DNA of 64,000 nt from Heterobasidion occidentale (taxonomy: Eukaryota; Basidiomycota; Agaricomycetes; Russulales; Bondarzewiaceae): NCBI GenBank assembly GCA_039111635.1, contig JBCAQO010000008.1, forward strand, positions 2,170,001-2,234,000, given 5' to 3'. The translations under genes and the position numbers were made by a program. Below the pieces are notes generated by a model. That model worked only from the letters and a program-made list of their open reading frames with translations, had not been told where the DNA came from and made no database searches. Shown here piece by piece: positions 34,038-44,442 of this stretch (positions are counted from its first letter, which is position 1; every line of letters starts with the position of its first letter).

Positions 34038-36725
34038 TCACTCCCGACCCACCTCCACGACCTGCATCTGCTGCACGGGCCACACGCTCTCCCGCTGCGC
34101 CGCCCCCGACCCGCTCCTCTGCAACGGCACGCTCCCCTGCCCCTGCCCCTGCTGCCCCTCCATCCCCGCCGCCGGCGCCGCCACCCCCCTCATCTCGTCC
34201 AGCCCCCTCTTGACCCCCGCCATCAGCCGATCCGTCCGCTCCAGCATCTCCAACAGCCCCCGCCGCTGCTCGTGCAGCTCAAAGTAGTGCCGCTCGAGCT
34301 CCGCCACGGTCGGCACGATCGGCCCCGCCGCCGCCGCTCCTCCTGCGGCGTAGAACGGCGCGGCAGGGCCAGACAGCGGCGAATGCGTCCTGCTCGGCGC
34401 GTTCGACGACGCGCGCAGGTAGCTCGGCGGGCCCCCGTGGAACGCGCCGACGCCCCGTGCGGCCGTCCCCGGGCCCGTCATCATCTCGCCGGGGCCCGCG
34501 CCGCCGAGCGCGGCGTTCAGCGGGGGCAGGTCGAACCCGCCGTGGTGGTGCGGCGACCCCGCAAAGGGGTGCATGCGCGACGCGGACGCCGCGCGCTCGA
34601 GGCCCATCCCGCCCGACGACGACGGCCGCGGCGCCTCCATGTGCACGTCTGGCCACTGGCCGTGCCCGGGCGCGCCGTGCGGGTGCCCGTGCCCCGACTC
34701 GCGGCTGCGTTCCCGCGGGGGCATCCCGTCGCGCCCGCTCTCGTCCCCCTCGTCGGCCTCGCCCTCGTCGGCCACCTTGTCCTTGCGGTCCTTCCCCCTC
34801 CCGCGGCGCGCGCGCTTGCGTTTCGGCGACTCGAGCTCCTCCTCGTCCTCTTCGCCTTCGCCGGGCCCGCTGCCCGATCCGAGCTCGTGCATGCGGCCGA
34901 CAGAGACGAGCGCCTCGGCTGCAGCCTGGTCGGACATGCGTCCCTGCGGGCCCGCGGCGGGCACACGCTTCCGGCGCTTGATGACGGTCTTCTTCATCGA
35001 GTTCGGACGGTGCGTGCCGTGGAGCTTGAAATACAAGCCTACGAATGCGTCGATCCACACACGAAGACACGCAGACGCGCGAGGCGAGGACGATGGGAGA
35101 CGAGAGATAAGAAGAGGCGACGACGTGGGACGTGGGACGATTCGAGTGGACGGGACGGGTCGGGTCGCCATTGGCAGGGAGCAAAGGAAAAGACGTAACC
35201 GTTAGCGCCGATTCGATGTTTCCCAGAAAAAAAACAAATAGTGATAGGGAAAATTAGATGCATGAAAAGAGGGGACGCAGGCCGAGGAGGGCGTGTCATG
35301 ATTGGGCTGGACACAGTTATCAGATTCGTGGAAACGGTTGTCTGATAAGGCCCCAACGCGATCCAATCTCCGCTTCTCACACACCGTGAGTGCGCGACGG
35401 GCGGAATTGAATCGCTCATCACACCCTCAACGCCCGCATTGGGGAAAAAAGGTCCCGAACAGGACGATTCGACGAACAGGACAAAAAAAAACGACGCAGA
35501 CCGATGAAACAGAGCAGATACGCACCACAAGCGTTACAGATGTTGTTTCCCACGTCGTCGCGCCGCCACAGCGGTGTGGTCGACGTGCCGCAATTGGCGC
35601 AACTAAGCGCGCCGACGGCGGCCCTGGCGGTCCGGCTTTTTCCGTTGACGCCGGGGCCGACGCCGTTGGGACCTGGAGACGAGGTCGGGCCCGCCTGGTC
35701 GGTCGAGGGCAGATGTGCCGAGGGAGAGGAGCCTTCCATCTCGAGTCGGGTGTTGAGCGCGTTGTTGTACGTAGGGCAGCCGGAGCAAGCTGACGTTCCG
35801 CCTGTACCGTCACAGCGACCGTCACCGGGGCAGGTTCCGCCGCTGTGATGCACGGGTGCTGACGCTGATGCGGGGGCACCGGAGGGGTTCTGTTGATGAG
35901 AGGGAGATTGGGGCTGGTGGAGGCCCGGAGAGGCTGCTGGGGTCAGCAAGGACGGCGGGGAGTGGGTATGTTGCCGGTTGATGTGGTTGGCGTCCTGGTT
36001 GGCGATGTGGGCGTTGGCGTTGTTGGCGTTGGAGCCTCTGGGGTTCCTACCGAGGGAAGTAGGACGAGGGGTGTGGCGGGACTTGAGATAAAGGCCTGTG
36101 CACGACGGAGGAGATGAGTATATACGACGGGAGGACGGCGATTAAGAACACGAGGAAGTGTGTGGGGAGACGCGCTGTGGACGCTGTCGGTCGAGAGCCA
36201 ATGAAGATAGGAGGCAGGGAATGTGTAGGCGGGCAGGCGCGACGAAGCGATGAAGACCTGCCCCAAGACACGCGCTGAGATGGCAAGGTGCATCGGACAC
36301 GTGGGGGCGTAGTGGTAAAAGAGAGCGAAGCGGGTCTGTGTGACGAAAAGGGAGGAGATCGGACACTCACCACAGGCGTTGCAGATGGTGTTGCCTTCGC
36401 CGTCTCTGCGCCAGAGCGGAGTGGTGAAGGTGCCGCAGTTGGCGCAGGAGACTGCACCCGAGGATGCAGTAGCGGACGGAGGGGGGTTGGGAGGGGAGCT
36501 CTGGTTGACCTGATCGTGACCCTGCTCGTGCAGCGGGAGGTGGGGGTGGTAGACGACGTCTTTTAGAAACTGAGGTTGAGAGGAGTGGTTCTGTAAGCTG
36601 GAAGGGGAAGGGGGGGCCTGGAAGGAGTCGGAGGAGGGATTATGGAGAGTGGGACTAAACTGGAGCCTAGATATGGAAGAGAGCGAAGCGTGCATGATGG
36701 GGGACTCGAGCACGACGGGAGACAT
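34038..36725 (-). CDS. urbs1: Two-finger GATA factor, iron regulator of the Urbs1/SreA/Fep1 class
   Basis: Represses siderophore and iron-uptake genes when iron is sufficient. Three exons: 36371-36725, 35526-36095 and 34038-35038, exactly 642 codons including the stop. Finger 1 reads [19 protein letters not shown], then [19 protein letters not shown]. Finger 2 reads [19 protein letters not shown], then [19 protein letters not shown]. Between them is the Cys-rich block [19 protein letters not shown], the hallmark that separates iron GATA factors from other GATA proteins and that binds an Fe-S cluster in studied members. A basic stretch follows ([10 protein letters not shown]), a second one ([16 protein letters not shown]), and a C-terminal coiled coil ([20 protein letters not shown]). 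Both introns fall after CNACG and are unusually long (275 and 487 nt). No frame breaks. Class assignment is strong; target genes are not visible here. Confidence 0.94.
35317..35348. promoter_or_regulatory. Paired GATA sites inside intron 2 of the iron GATA gene
   Basis: TTATCAGAT (35317-35325) is the reverse complement of ATCTGATAA, which matches the ATCWGATAA consensus known for iron GATA repressors. A second, near-consensus site, GTCTGATAA, ends at about 35347 in the opposite orientation. They sit in the 487-nt intron. Motif match is seen; binding is inferred. Confidence 0.45.
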
Positions 36726-38415
36726 TGTGGGTGTGAATGGTGTTTAGTGTGCTGGAGGGTAAGATAGGTGGGGGGGAAGGAGCGATAAGGGAGATGAGAT
36801 AGGAGAGCGAGGGAGAGGGAGGGGGACGGAAGGGGACTAGCGCAAAGGCGAAGAGCGACGACTGCTGGAGGGGCGACCGGGCGAGCCAGATAAATCCAGA
36901 CAAGATAACACCCCCCCGCCGCCCAATCACAGCACATGCATTCCTCATTTCCCACGCCCTTCCCATCTCCGATTACGTGCCCCGTCCGTCCTGCCCCCCT
37001 CCCGGCTATTGCCCCCACTCCCTCGAGTCTGTCCCGCCAAGCCGTCCATCAGCTGTTCTCACTCCCATCTCTCTTTCCCAACTCGACATCACCATCAAGG
37101 TTCACCACGACGTCTCGCTCATCTCCTCCATCATCGCTTTCGGCATGTCTCTCCCCCCGATAAGATAACCCAGCGCTAGATCGGCCAAGCCCCTCCCCTG
37201 GGAGCCTGGCCCACGTCCTCTGGCAACAGATGGCAGCTTCCCGCTTCCTCCCAACTTTATTCGCTTGCCGATGCCGAGTCCTGGTCCCCTCTCGACTTCG
37301 CTCGCGACCTGCTCGCCAATTTCGCAACCCCCTTCGTCTTTGCATGGCGCGAGTCGTCGCCATTCGGCAGATCGATCCTCCACGCCGCCCTGTCTCGGTC
37401 TGATCACTGATCTAGCCCATCATCCCTCTACAGCCCTCTCTTGATCGTTTCAACGACAAAACACCGCAGGCCGCGCACCTTCCGAGCCTGCGGACTTAAC
37501 AAAGATCAATGTCCTCCGTGCGTGCATAATCAGCACTGACTTGATTGCCGCAGCTCTCATCTTATAAACGTTCTGTCTCGCCCTCCAGCTCCAGCCTCGC
37601 CTCAGTCTCCGGCGCTTTTCAGTTTCCTTCCACGCCTAACTCCTAGCGCCGCGGACCCTCCCTCCCGGCGCCCTGCTCGCGGCCCCGCTCGGCGCTGCGC
37701 TCCGTTGACGTTTCACAACATGACACAAGACCTCGCAAGACAAAAACGCGACGTCTTGGAGTGTCAAGCAATGTCATCGAGGCGCTCTGCAGAGGGTCAC
37801 GAGGATCTTTATCTTATCTGATAACATATCTGATCTTCTTCGACGCGATTGCCCTGCGTGATTGCCCTGATTGTCTCGACAAGTTTGACTTTTTTGAGGC
37901 CGCAGATAGGCAGCGATACTGCAGCGATAGGCTCTCGGTGATCTCTGGGCGCACTCAACGGGTGTTCCAGGCAGGGCTATGCGAGACGTGACCGTAAACG
38001 CATTGGTTTGTCTCCGCGTCTTAGTCTCGTAATATATAGCATCGTAGAGTACACTATTAGAGCACACCAGTGTTCTGGAAGACTCTTATACTCGTAAAGA
38101 GGGCTCCGCACATATTATGTTTGACAAAGGATCGTCCCTGCATAGCAAAGACTGGCGAAGCAGTGGCAAAGCTTGGCAATGTTTGCTTCCTTTATTTTTG
38201 GCAGGAACTGAGACTGAACTGAGACCTTTTCGTCGACTTTGGCAGGACTCATTTAGGGAAAACACGTGGGCCAATCCGGCTGTCAGCGTGCCGGAAGTGC
38301 ATCTCGAGCTCGTCGACGACCCCATGGGGTGATTCGATAAGTTTCCTCTTGAACGGCAGTCTCGGTCGCATCGACACCGAAGAGTAAGAAATTCTGTGCA
38401 ACCAACTCCACCATT
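36726..38415. promoter_or_regulatory. 1.7-kb divergent region upstream of the iron GATA gene and the dehydrogenase
   Basis: The region has many GATA cores: GATAGG at 36762, GATAA at 36784, AGATAAA and AGATAAC near 36898-36909, CGATAAGATAAC at 37158-37169 and TTATCTGATAA at 37814-37824. Open frames of up to about 100 codons on both strands lack domains. A long 5' leader for the regulator is plausible. Confidence 0.5.
37814..37824. promoter_or_regulatory. Palindromic iron-GATA-type site TTATCTGATAA
   Basis: Contains a perfect ATCTGATAA (37816-37824) and is an inverted GATA pair around one base. It lies about 1.09 kb upstream of the iron GATA start and about 0.6 kb upstream of the dehydrogenase start. 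Confidence 0.5.
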
Positions 38416-39453
38416 ATGAAAATCGAGAACCGGACGTTCATAGTCTCAGGTGGGTGAGTACCCCTCCGCCCCTTCGAACTCTCGCTTTCCACAGTGCGCA
38501 TCTGCGTACACAATGAGGACGTGCGTCTCGATCTCACACTGCATCTTCGCAGCTCCTCTGGTCTCGGACTCGCCACGGTGCAGACGCTGCTCACCGCGGG
38601 CGCGCGCGGCCATACTAGACCTGAGGCCCGCGGAGGGCTGGCGGGCGACGCGCGTGTCAAGTTCTTCGAGACCGACATCACGAGCGCGGAGGACATCGCG
38701 AGGCGGTCGAGGGAACGGTCGGTGGGCACAGACGACGGGTGCGCGCCTCGGCGGGGTCGTCAACTGTGCGGGCGTGGGCACTGCTGCGAAGGTCTGTGTA
38801 TTGCCCAACAACCCGACCTGCCAGGCGTCTATGCTCCCGAGAATGCGCTGCGTTGACTGACTCCTGCTTGGTTGCATGATGGGCTTGCTAGGTCTTGGAC
38901 ATCCACGGCGAGCCGCACTCGCTTGATCTGTGGAACTTCGCAATCGGCGTGAACCTGACGGGGACGTTCAACCTGACGCGATTAACATGCAAGCACCTCG
39001 CTCAGACGGAACCCGAGGGCCCCGACGGCGAGCGGGGCGTGATCATCATGGTCGCTAGCTCTGCTGCCGTGAGCCCTCTCTCCCGCTTTGTCTCTGTCTC
39101 CCTCTCGCCTTCCTGACCGCGCCACGCCCGCCCAGTTCGAAGGCCAACCCGGCCAAGCGGCGTACTCCGCGTCGAAGGGCGCGCTCGTGAGCATGACGCT
39201 CCCGCTCGCGCGCGACCTCGCGCGGCACGGGATCCGCGTCGTGACGCTCGCGCCGGGCGCGTTCGCGTCTGCGATGACGGACAAGATGCCGCAAAAGACG
39301 CGCGCGAGCCTCGAGCGCGAGCTCACGTTCCCCCGGCGGTTCGGGAGCGCGGAGGAGTTCGCGGGGACGGTGAAGTGGGTCGTGGAGTGCCCGTATGTGA
39401 ACGGGGAGACGATACGCCTGAGCGGGGCGAGCAGGCTGCCGGGGAGGTTTTGA
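38416..39453 (+). CDS. Short-chain dehydrogenase, 3-hydroxyacyl-CoA dehydrogenase type 2-like
   Basis: Classical SDR fold related to mitochondrial 17-beta-HSD10. Exons 38416-38453, 38553-38791, 38892-39068 and 39136-39453. The cofactor motif is split by the first intron (IVSGG then SSGLGLATVQTLL). Later blocks are AILDLRPAEG, FFETDITSAEDIA, GGVVNCAGVG, NFAIGVNLTGTFNLTRL and the catalytic YSASKGALVSMTLPLARDL. The end is YVNGETIRLSGASRL. The NAD-preferring Asp (ILD) is present. Exon 2 contains four or five out-of-frame steps between about 38605 and 38725, so the conserved blocks alternate among frames; exons 3 and 4 are clean. It is either a recent pseudogene or a poorly assembled GC-rich patch. 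A mitochondrial targeting signal is not evident. Confidence 0.8.
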
Positions 39454-39637
39454 GCGCAGGACTCCTTGCTTTTCTTCTCGTTGTTCTATCGGGTCGGTTG
39501 CGCGCCGTCGGAGAGCACATTGTTGTACGACGACGCCAAAGGACAGTGAACATCGCGACCTAACCCCAAACCAGGGGCAAAAGTTTTACCAATGTAAAGC
39601 ACGGATCGGGAATTTGGACCTCTCTTCATCTCGAACC

Positions 39638-41811
39638 ATGTCGACGCCTATCGGTGAGATTGCATTCGATGCCGTATGGCCCTAAGGCCCCGTTGTTCAT
39701 GGCATAAACCAGCGCTCCTGTCCGTGTACGACAAGACCGACCTCCTTGACTTTGCGCGGGGGCTCTCTGCGGCCGGGGTGCGCCTCCTCGGCTCAGGGGG
39801 TACCGCGAAGAAGATCAGAGATGCGGGCATACCGATCGAGTGAGATTCGAAGTCACTTTGAATATTTTTTTCTCTCCTGCCTTTGGTCTGTTCTTTCGCG
39901 GTGCAGACCGACTGACCGATTGGCGGGATGATGGACAGGGATGTATCTGATATCACGAAGGCGCCCGAGATGCTAGGCGGACGCGTCAAGACCCTCCACC
40001 CCGCTGTCCATGGTGGTGCGCAACCCTCCGTACCCTTCTCGTTTTGTACCCTTATCTCACTTTGGGCAACAGGTATTCTTGCGCGCGATATCCCCTCCGA
40101 TCAGAAAGACCTCGCTGCCCAATCCATCTCCCCCATCTCGATCGTCGTCTGCAACCTTTACCCATTCACAGAGACCATAGCGAAGCCCAACTGCACGCTC
40201 GCAGACGCCGTCGAGGAAGTCGATATCGGCGGCGTCACCCTCCTCCGCGCAGCGGCGAAGAACCACGCGCGTGTCTCGGTGCTCTCCGATCCTGCGGACT
40301 ACACCGAGTTCCTCGACGCGTGGAAGGCAGGCAAGGGCGACGTCGGGCAGGCGATCCGGAGCAAGCTCGCGCTCAAGGCATTCGAGATGACGGCGAAGTA
40401 CGACGAGGCCATCAGCGGGTACTTCAGGGAGCAGTATGCCGATGCCGCGGCGGGCGAGAGCCTGGCTGGGCCGGTGCAGAGGATGGCGTTGCGCTACGGC
40501 GCCAACCCTCACCAGAAGCCCGCGCAGGCCTTTGTGTCGGAGGGGGAGCTTCCATTCAAAGGTATGTTCTTCTTCGCTTCTCACCTGCGCTCGTCCGCTG
40601 AGGTGGTGTTGCAGTCCTGGCCGGGTCGCCTGGTTACATCAACCTCCTTGACGGACTCAACTCGTATGCACTTGTTAAGGAGCTTCAGGAGGCTCTTAAC
40701 CTTCCCGCTGCGGCATCCTTCAAGCACGTCTCTCCAGCAGGGGCTGCCATCGGCCTTGAATTGAGCGAGACCGAGAAGAAAGTATATGGCGTGGACGATC
40801 TCAAAGAGCCTTTGACTCCCTTGGCTTCTGCATATGCAAGGGCGCGTGGTAGGCGTGATTCACACCCCAATTCACACCCCTTCCTCACGATCAGTTCACA
40901 GGCGCCGACAGAATGTCTTCGTTTGGTGATTTTATCGCGCTGTCTGCGCCGTGCGATCTGGCCACGGCCCGCATCGTCTCTCGCGAGGTCTCTGACGGCA
41001 TCATCGCTCCGGGATACTCGCCCGAAGCCCTCGACGTCTTGAAGAAAAAGAAGGGCGGCAAGTACTGCGTACTACAAGTCGACCCCAACTACGTCCCCTC
41101 GGAAGTGGAGACGAGACAGGTCTTTGGCGTGTCCCTCCAACAGAGGCGGAACACCGCCAAGGTCGACGCTAAATTATTTGATAACCTCGTCACCAAAAAT
41201 AAAGAGGTATGATTGTCCCTCTTGCGATAGCGCCGTGTTCTGTCAATGACCGGAAACAGCTCCCTGACGCCGCAGTGACGGACCTAATCGTCGCGACGCT
41301 CGCGCTCAAATACACGCAATCGAACAGCGTGGCGTACGCCTATCACGGCTCGATCGTCGGCCTCGGCGCCGGGCAGCAGTCGCGCATCCACTGCACGCGC
41401 CTCGCGGGGTCCAAGGCAGACAACTGGTGGCTCCGGCACCACGCGCGCGTTCTCGCGCTGCCGTTCAAGAAGGGGGTCAAGCGCGCGGAGAAGGCGAACG
41501 CGATCGACCTCTTCGTCGGCGGGGAGGCGCTCGAGGGCGGGGAGAAGGCGCAGTGGGAGTCGTTGTTCGAGGAGGTGCCGGCGCCGCTGAGCGAGCGGGA
41601 GCGCGTGGAGCACGCGAAGTTGTTGGACGGCGTCGCGTGCTCGAGCGACGCGTTCTTTCCCTTCCCTGATAACGTGCATCGCGCGCGGAAGAGCGGCGTC
41701 AGGTACTTGGCTGCGCCGTCCGGGAGCGTTATGGACGCAGAGTGCATCAAGGCAGCGGACGAGCATGGGATCGTGTTCGCGCACACCTCGCTCAGGCTGT
41801 TCCACCATTAA
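39638..41811 (+). CDS. ADE17: Bifunctional AICAR transformylase / IMP cyclohydrolase
   Basis: Catalyses the last two steps of de novo IMP synthesis in the cytosol. Seven exons fit exactly (39638-39653, 39713-39839, 39939-40015, 40073-40561, 40615-40848, 40902-41206, 41260-41811), giving 599 residues, the normal PurH length. The N-terminal cyclohydrolase (MGS-like) domain has [47 protein letters not shown] and VVCNLYPF. The transformylase domain has [51 protein letters not shown] and the end [19 protein letters not shown]. The HGGILARD codons span an intron. The first exon is only 16 nt. No frame breaks. Assignment is certain. Confidence 0.97.
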
Positions 41812-42517
41812 AACGGAGCTGCTGTGCGGTATGTGTCCGCAAGCGAAAGCGGGACACGGAGAAGTTGAGCTCGTTGTATTACTTTAGATCCATTGCGTCT
41901 TGTTTCCATCCGACGCGGATGTGATGGAATCCTGCTTGGAATCCTCTTTGACTTCCAGCGATGTCGTCCCGAGCCCTGCTCCAGGCAGAAACTGTGGTAA
42001 GAACGATGGTCGCATCCGCTCGTGACTTGAATTTGCTCGACGCTGTCAACGACCTGTAACAAACGACCTGTAACAATCATTTAGTAGCAATATCTCTGCA
42101 GCAACAACGCTCTGGAAGAACTTCCGTGCAGCTATATATGTTACTTCAAGCAGTGCACCTGTAAGTCAGCGTGCACTGTGTTGGCGTAATGTTCAAGCAA
42201 AAGACAGGCGGAAGATACCATTATTCAAGCACATGTGAGTATTGAGGTAAAAATTGCACCAGCTTTAGACCTTACAGGTCCACGTACGTGTGCGACCCTT
42301 GTCTACTCAGAATAAGCAGAGGTTCAAGCTGACGTGCATGACTTGTGCATGTTTTCAGCCAACGGGAAGCCAGCGATTCTGAAGCACCTTCCAAATAAGG
42401 AGGTGAATCGATGATGTAATCCTCGTTTCTCAGCTCGCGGCCAGCCTCGGGCACCCAGCCAGACCTTGAGTAAGTCGATCCCTCCTCTCTCGAAACCCTC
42501 ACCTCTTCAACTATCCC
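41812..42517. other. Intergenic between ADE17 and GRX5
   Basis: A 706-bp gap between two plus-strand genes, more AT-rich than the flanking exons. It should hold the ADE17 3' UTR and the GRX5 promoter. ACAAACGACCTGTAACAA-like text occurs twice at about 42042-42075 as a short direct repeat (GACCTGTAACAA). No gene seen. Confidence 0.5.
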
Positions 42518-43196
42518 ATGATGTTTCGCAGTGCTTTCCGGTCGCCCGTACGCAGTGTCTTATTCCATGCAACGTCAGAGCAATGACAAACGATAATGCA
42601 CACTACAGCTCGTTTCATTTGCGCGCACAGCGCCCATGACGGCGTCAGAGGGCCCCCTCCTCGCTCCTCTTCCGCCGTATGCTCTCCGATGAGGCTCGCA
42701 CGCAAATTCAAAAAGCCGTGGACTCGTCGCCACTCGTCTTGTTCATGAAGGGCACGCCTGCGGCCCCACAATGCGGGTTTTCGCGAGCGGTGATTCAGGT
42801 GCTGGACCTGCACGGCGTACCCCCAGAGAAGATGCAGACGTACAACGTCCTGGAAGATTCGGAGTTGCGGAGTGGGATCAAGGATTTTTCGTGGGTTCTT
42901 GCTTGCTCATGTCCGTCGGCCGATGATTCACTGAGTTGCGTACGCAGTGACTGGCCCACGGTACCACAGCTTTATGTTAATGCCGAGTTCATTGGGGCTG
43001 CGACATCGTTCTAGGCAGTGAGTGCCCGCAACGTTGATGTCTCACCGCTGAGCTGGCTAATACCGTTGATTGACTGTTGCTTACGTTCATAGTGCATCAG
43101 TCGGGGGAACTCGAGGAACTTCTCCAGAAGAACGATGTCATTCCTAAGAGCTCCGAGTCTGAGGCCGAGCCCTCTGCTCAACCAGCCTCTTCATGA
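42518..43196 (+). CDS. GRX5: Mitochondrial monothiol glutaredoxin Grx5
   Basis: Transfers Fe-S clusters from the scaffold to target proteins in the mitochondrial matrix. Exons 42518-42547, 42649-42890, 42948-43017 and 43093-43196. The first exon and the start of the second give [20 protein letters not shown], an Arg/Ser-rich targeting sequence. The active site is [20 protein letters not shown], the monothiol CGFS type. Then come [17 protein letters not shown], the CDIVLG glutathione-binding block and [16 protein letters not shown]. The GGCD block is one base out of frame near 43005, at a run of four G where five would restore GGCDIVLG. The total coding length is one base short of a multiple of three, as expected for that single deletion. 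Confidence 0.93.
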
Positions 43197-43626
43197 ATGG
43201 CATCTAGTCATGATCTTTGCATGTGCGCAGCTAGATGCGAATGTATCTATATGTCGCCCTTCCATATATCAGACATTTCCATCACGCTCGTCAACTCATA
43301 CGCGGTAAAAATTTATCCTGAGTCACTCTCTGCTTGACGAGCACGCCGCCTGATGACTTCCTAGATTCGGGAGCTTCCATTTATAGAGCTAAAAAATGAC
43401 ACCCTGTTCATAACAAATGCGCCGACAGTGAGAAATCGTTTCATCTCAGGGGACAGTCTATACGCTCTTAGGCCTTCAACAATTCTCAATCACGGCCTGT
43501 CATATTCCACGACTAGTCCTTTCAAAGCTCTATGCAATTAGGGTGAACGTACATTATCAAGAGCGATAAGTCATATGAACTTGTGAGGAGGTCATGCATT
43601 CGTAATATGATCTGTTCCATGGTATT
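43197..43626. other. Intergenic, convergent 3' ends
   Basis: A 430-bp AT-rich gap between the stops of GRX5 and ZIM17. No coding signal; likely 3' UTRs. Confidence 0.5.
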
Positions 43627-44203
43627 TTATTCGTCGGGGGTGTACTCAACGACGCCCCCGGGACCCAGATGCCCACGGCGAACCTTCTCACCCCGAGCGC
43701 GAAGAAGGTCCTCGACGGTACGAAGCTTTCCTTCCTCGGTTGACTCTTTAAACCAACCAAGGTGATCGGCAATGAGATGCCTGAAGGAATCGTGAGCACG
43801 TCCAGGCGGGAGGGGAAAAACAGTGATGGTTTATGAGAAGACCAACGCACCTGTTCTTGCATCCCGGGCACTCAATGAGGACTATGCCCTTCTCATACGA
43901 TCGCTTCGTGAATTGGTGTGTGGATCGCTCGCCACAGTCTGTGACCGTACATGTGAAAGTCAATGAGAGACGAGGCTCGATTGGCTCCAACGGTATGCTT
44001 TGTGATGTTGTGAGTCCTGGTGAAGGTGTTGATGGCAGGGAGGATGGGCTTGGTGATGGAGGTTTGCTGGACGACAAATGTCGGACGGCTAGGTAGAAGC
44101 GGAGCTGGGTAGAAACTGTCGCGGGGAGAGATGGAGAGGGCGTGAGCAGAGATCGTAGGCGAGGTGATATGCCTGTGTTTCGGAAGAGGCGAGAAGGTAA
44201 CAT
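43627..44203 (-). CDS. ZIM17: DNL-type zinc finger protein Zim17/Hep1
   Basis: Mitochondrial chaperone that keeps matrix Hsp70 (Ssc1) soluble during protein import and Fe-S biogenesis. Two exons, 43851-44203 and 43627-43780, total 169 codons with the stop. The N-terminus is Arg/Ser-rich with no acid residues (MLPSRLFRNTGISPRLRSL), a targeting sequence. The zinc domain has LTFTCTVTDCGERSTHQFTK, then GIVLIECPGCKNRHLIADH and LGWFK, with the four Cys ligands in two CxxC-like pairs. The DNL signature is DHLGWF region DNL variant. The intron falls in the middle of the CKNR-HLI segment. No frame breaks. Divergent from POL1. Confidence 0.94.
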
Positions 44204-44442
44204 GGGGAATGTAGCAAACAGTAACCTGAAGTATGAGCTCGTATGGTTTGGGCGCTGTGCCTCGGCAGATGAAGTTTGTCAGTGGAACGCCGTGAGTAAA
44301 TAACTCGGAAACGGCAGTGACGCGCTTTCAATCTCCGCCCTGAGCGCGTCGCGTAATAACGCAACAGTTGACTGCTCTTCCACGTTCTCCACGACTTTTC
44401 ATCCTCACAGCCCATTTTCGTGATCTTGACCGACACAGAATC
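44204..44442. promoter_or_regulatory. Shared divergent promoter of ZIM17 and POL1 with MCB-like sites
   Basis: The 239-bp spacer contains ACGCG at 44320-44324 and a tandem CGCGTCGCGT at 44345-44354, giving three ACGCG cores about 90-125 bp upstream of the POL1 ATG. ACGCG is the core recognised by the MBF (Mbp1-Swi6) factor that drives G1/S genes in fungi. Match seen; function inferred. Confidence 0.55.

Noticed and set aside
37049..37407. Open frames of about 100 codons upstream of the GATA gene
   Set aside because: No domain, Arg/Gly-rich composition and no splice support; more likely a leader region.
43000..43020. Programmed ribosomal frameshift in GRX5
   Set aside because: No slippery heptamer of the known type, and many other genes show similar steps; a missing G in a homopolymer is simpler.
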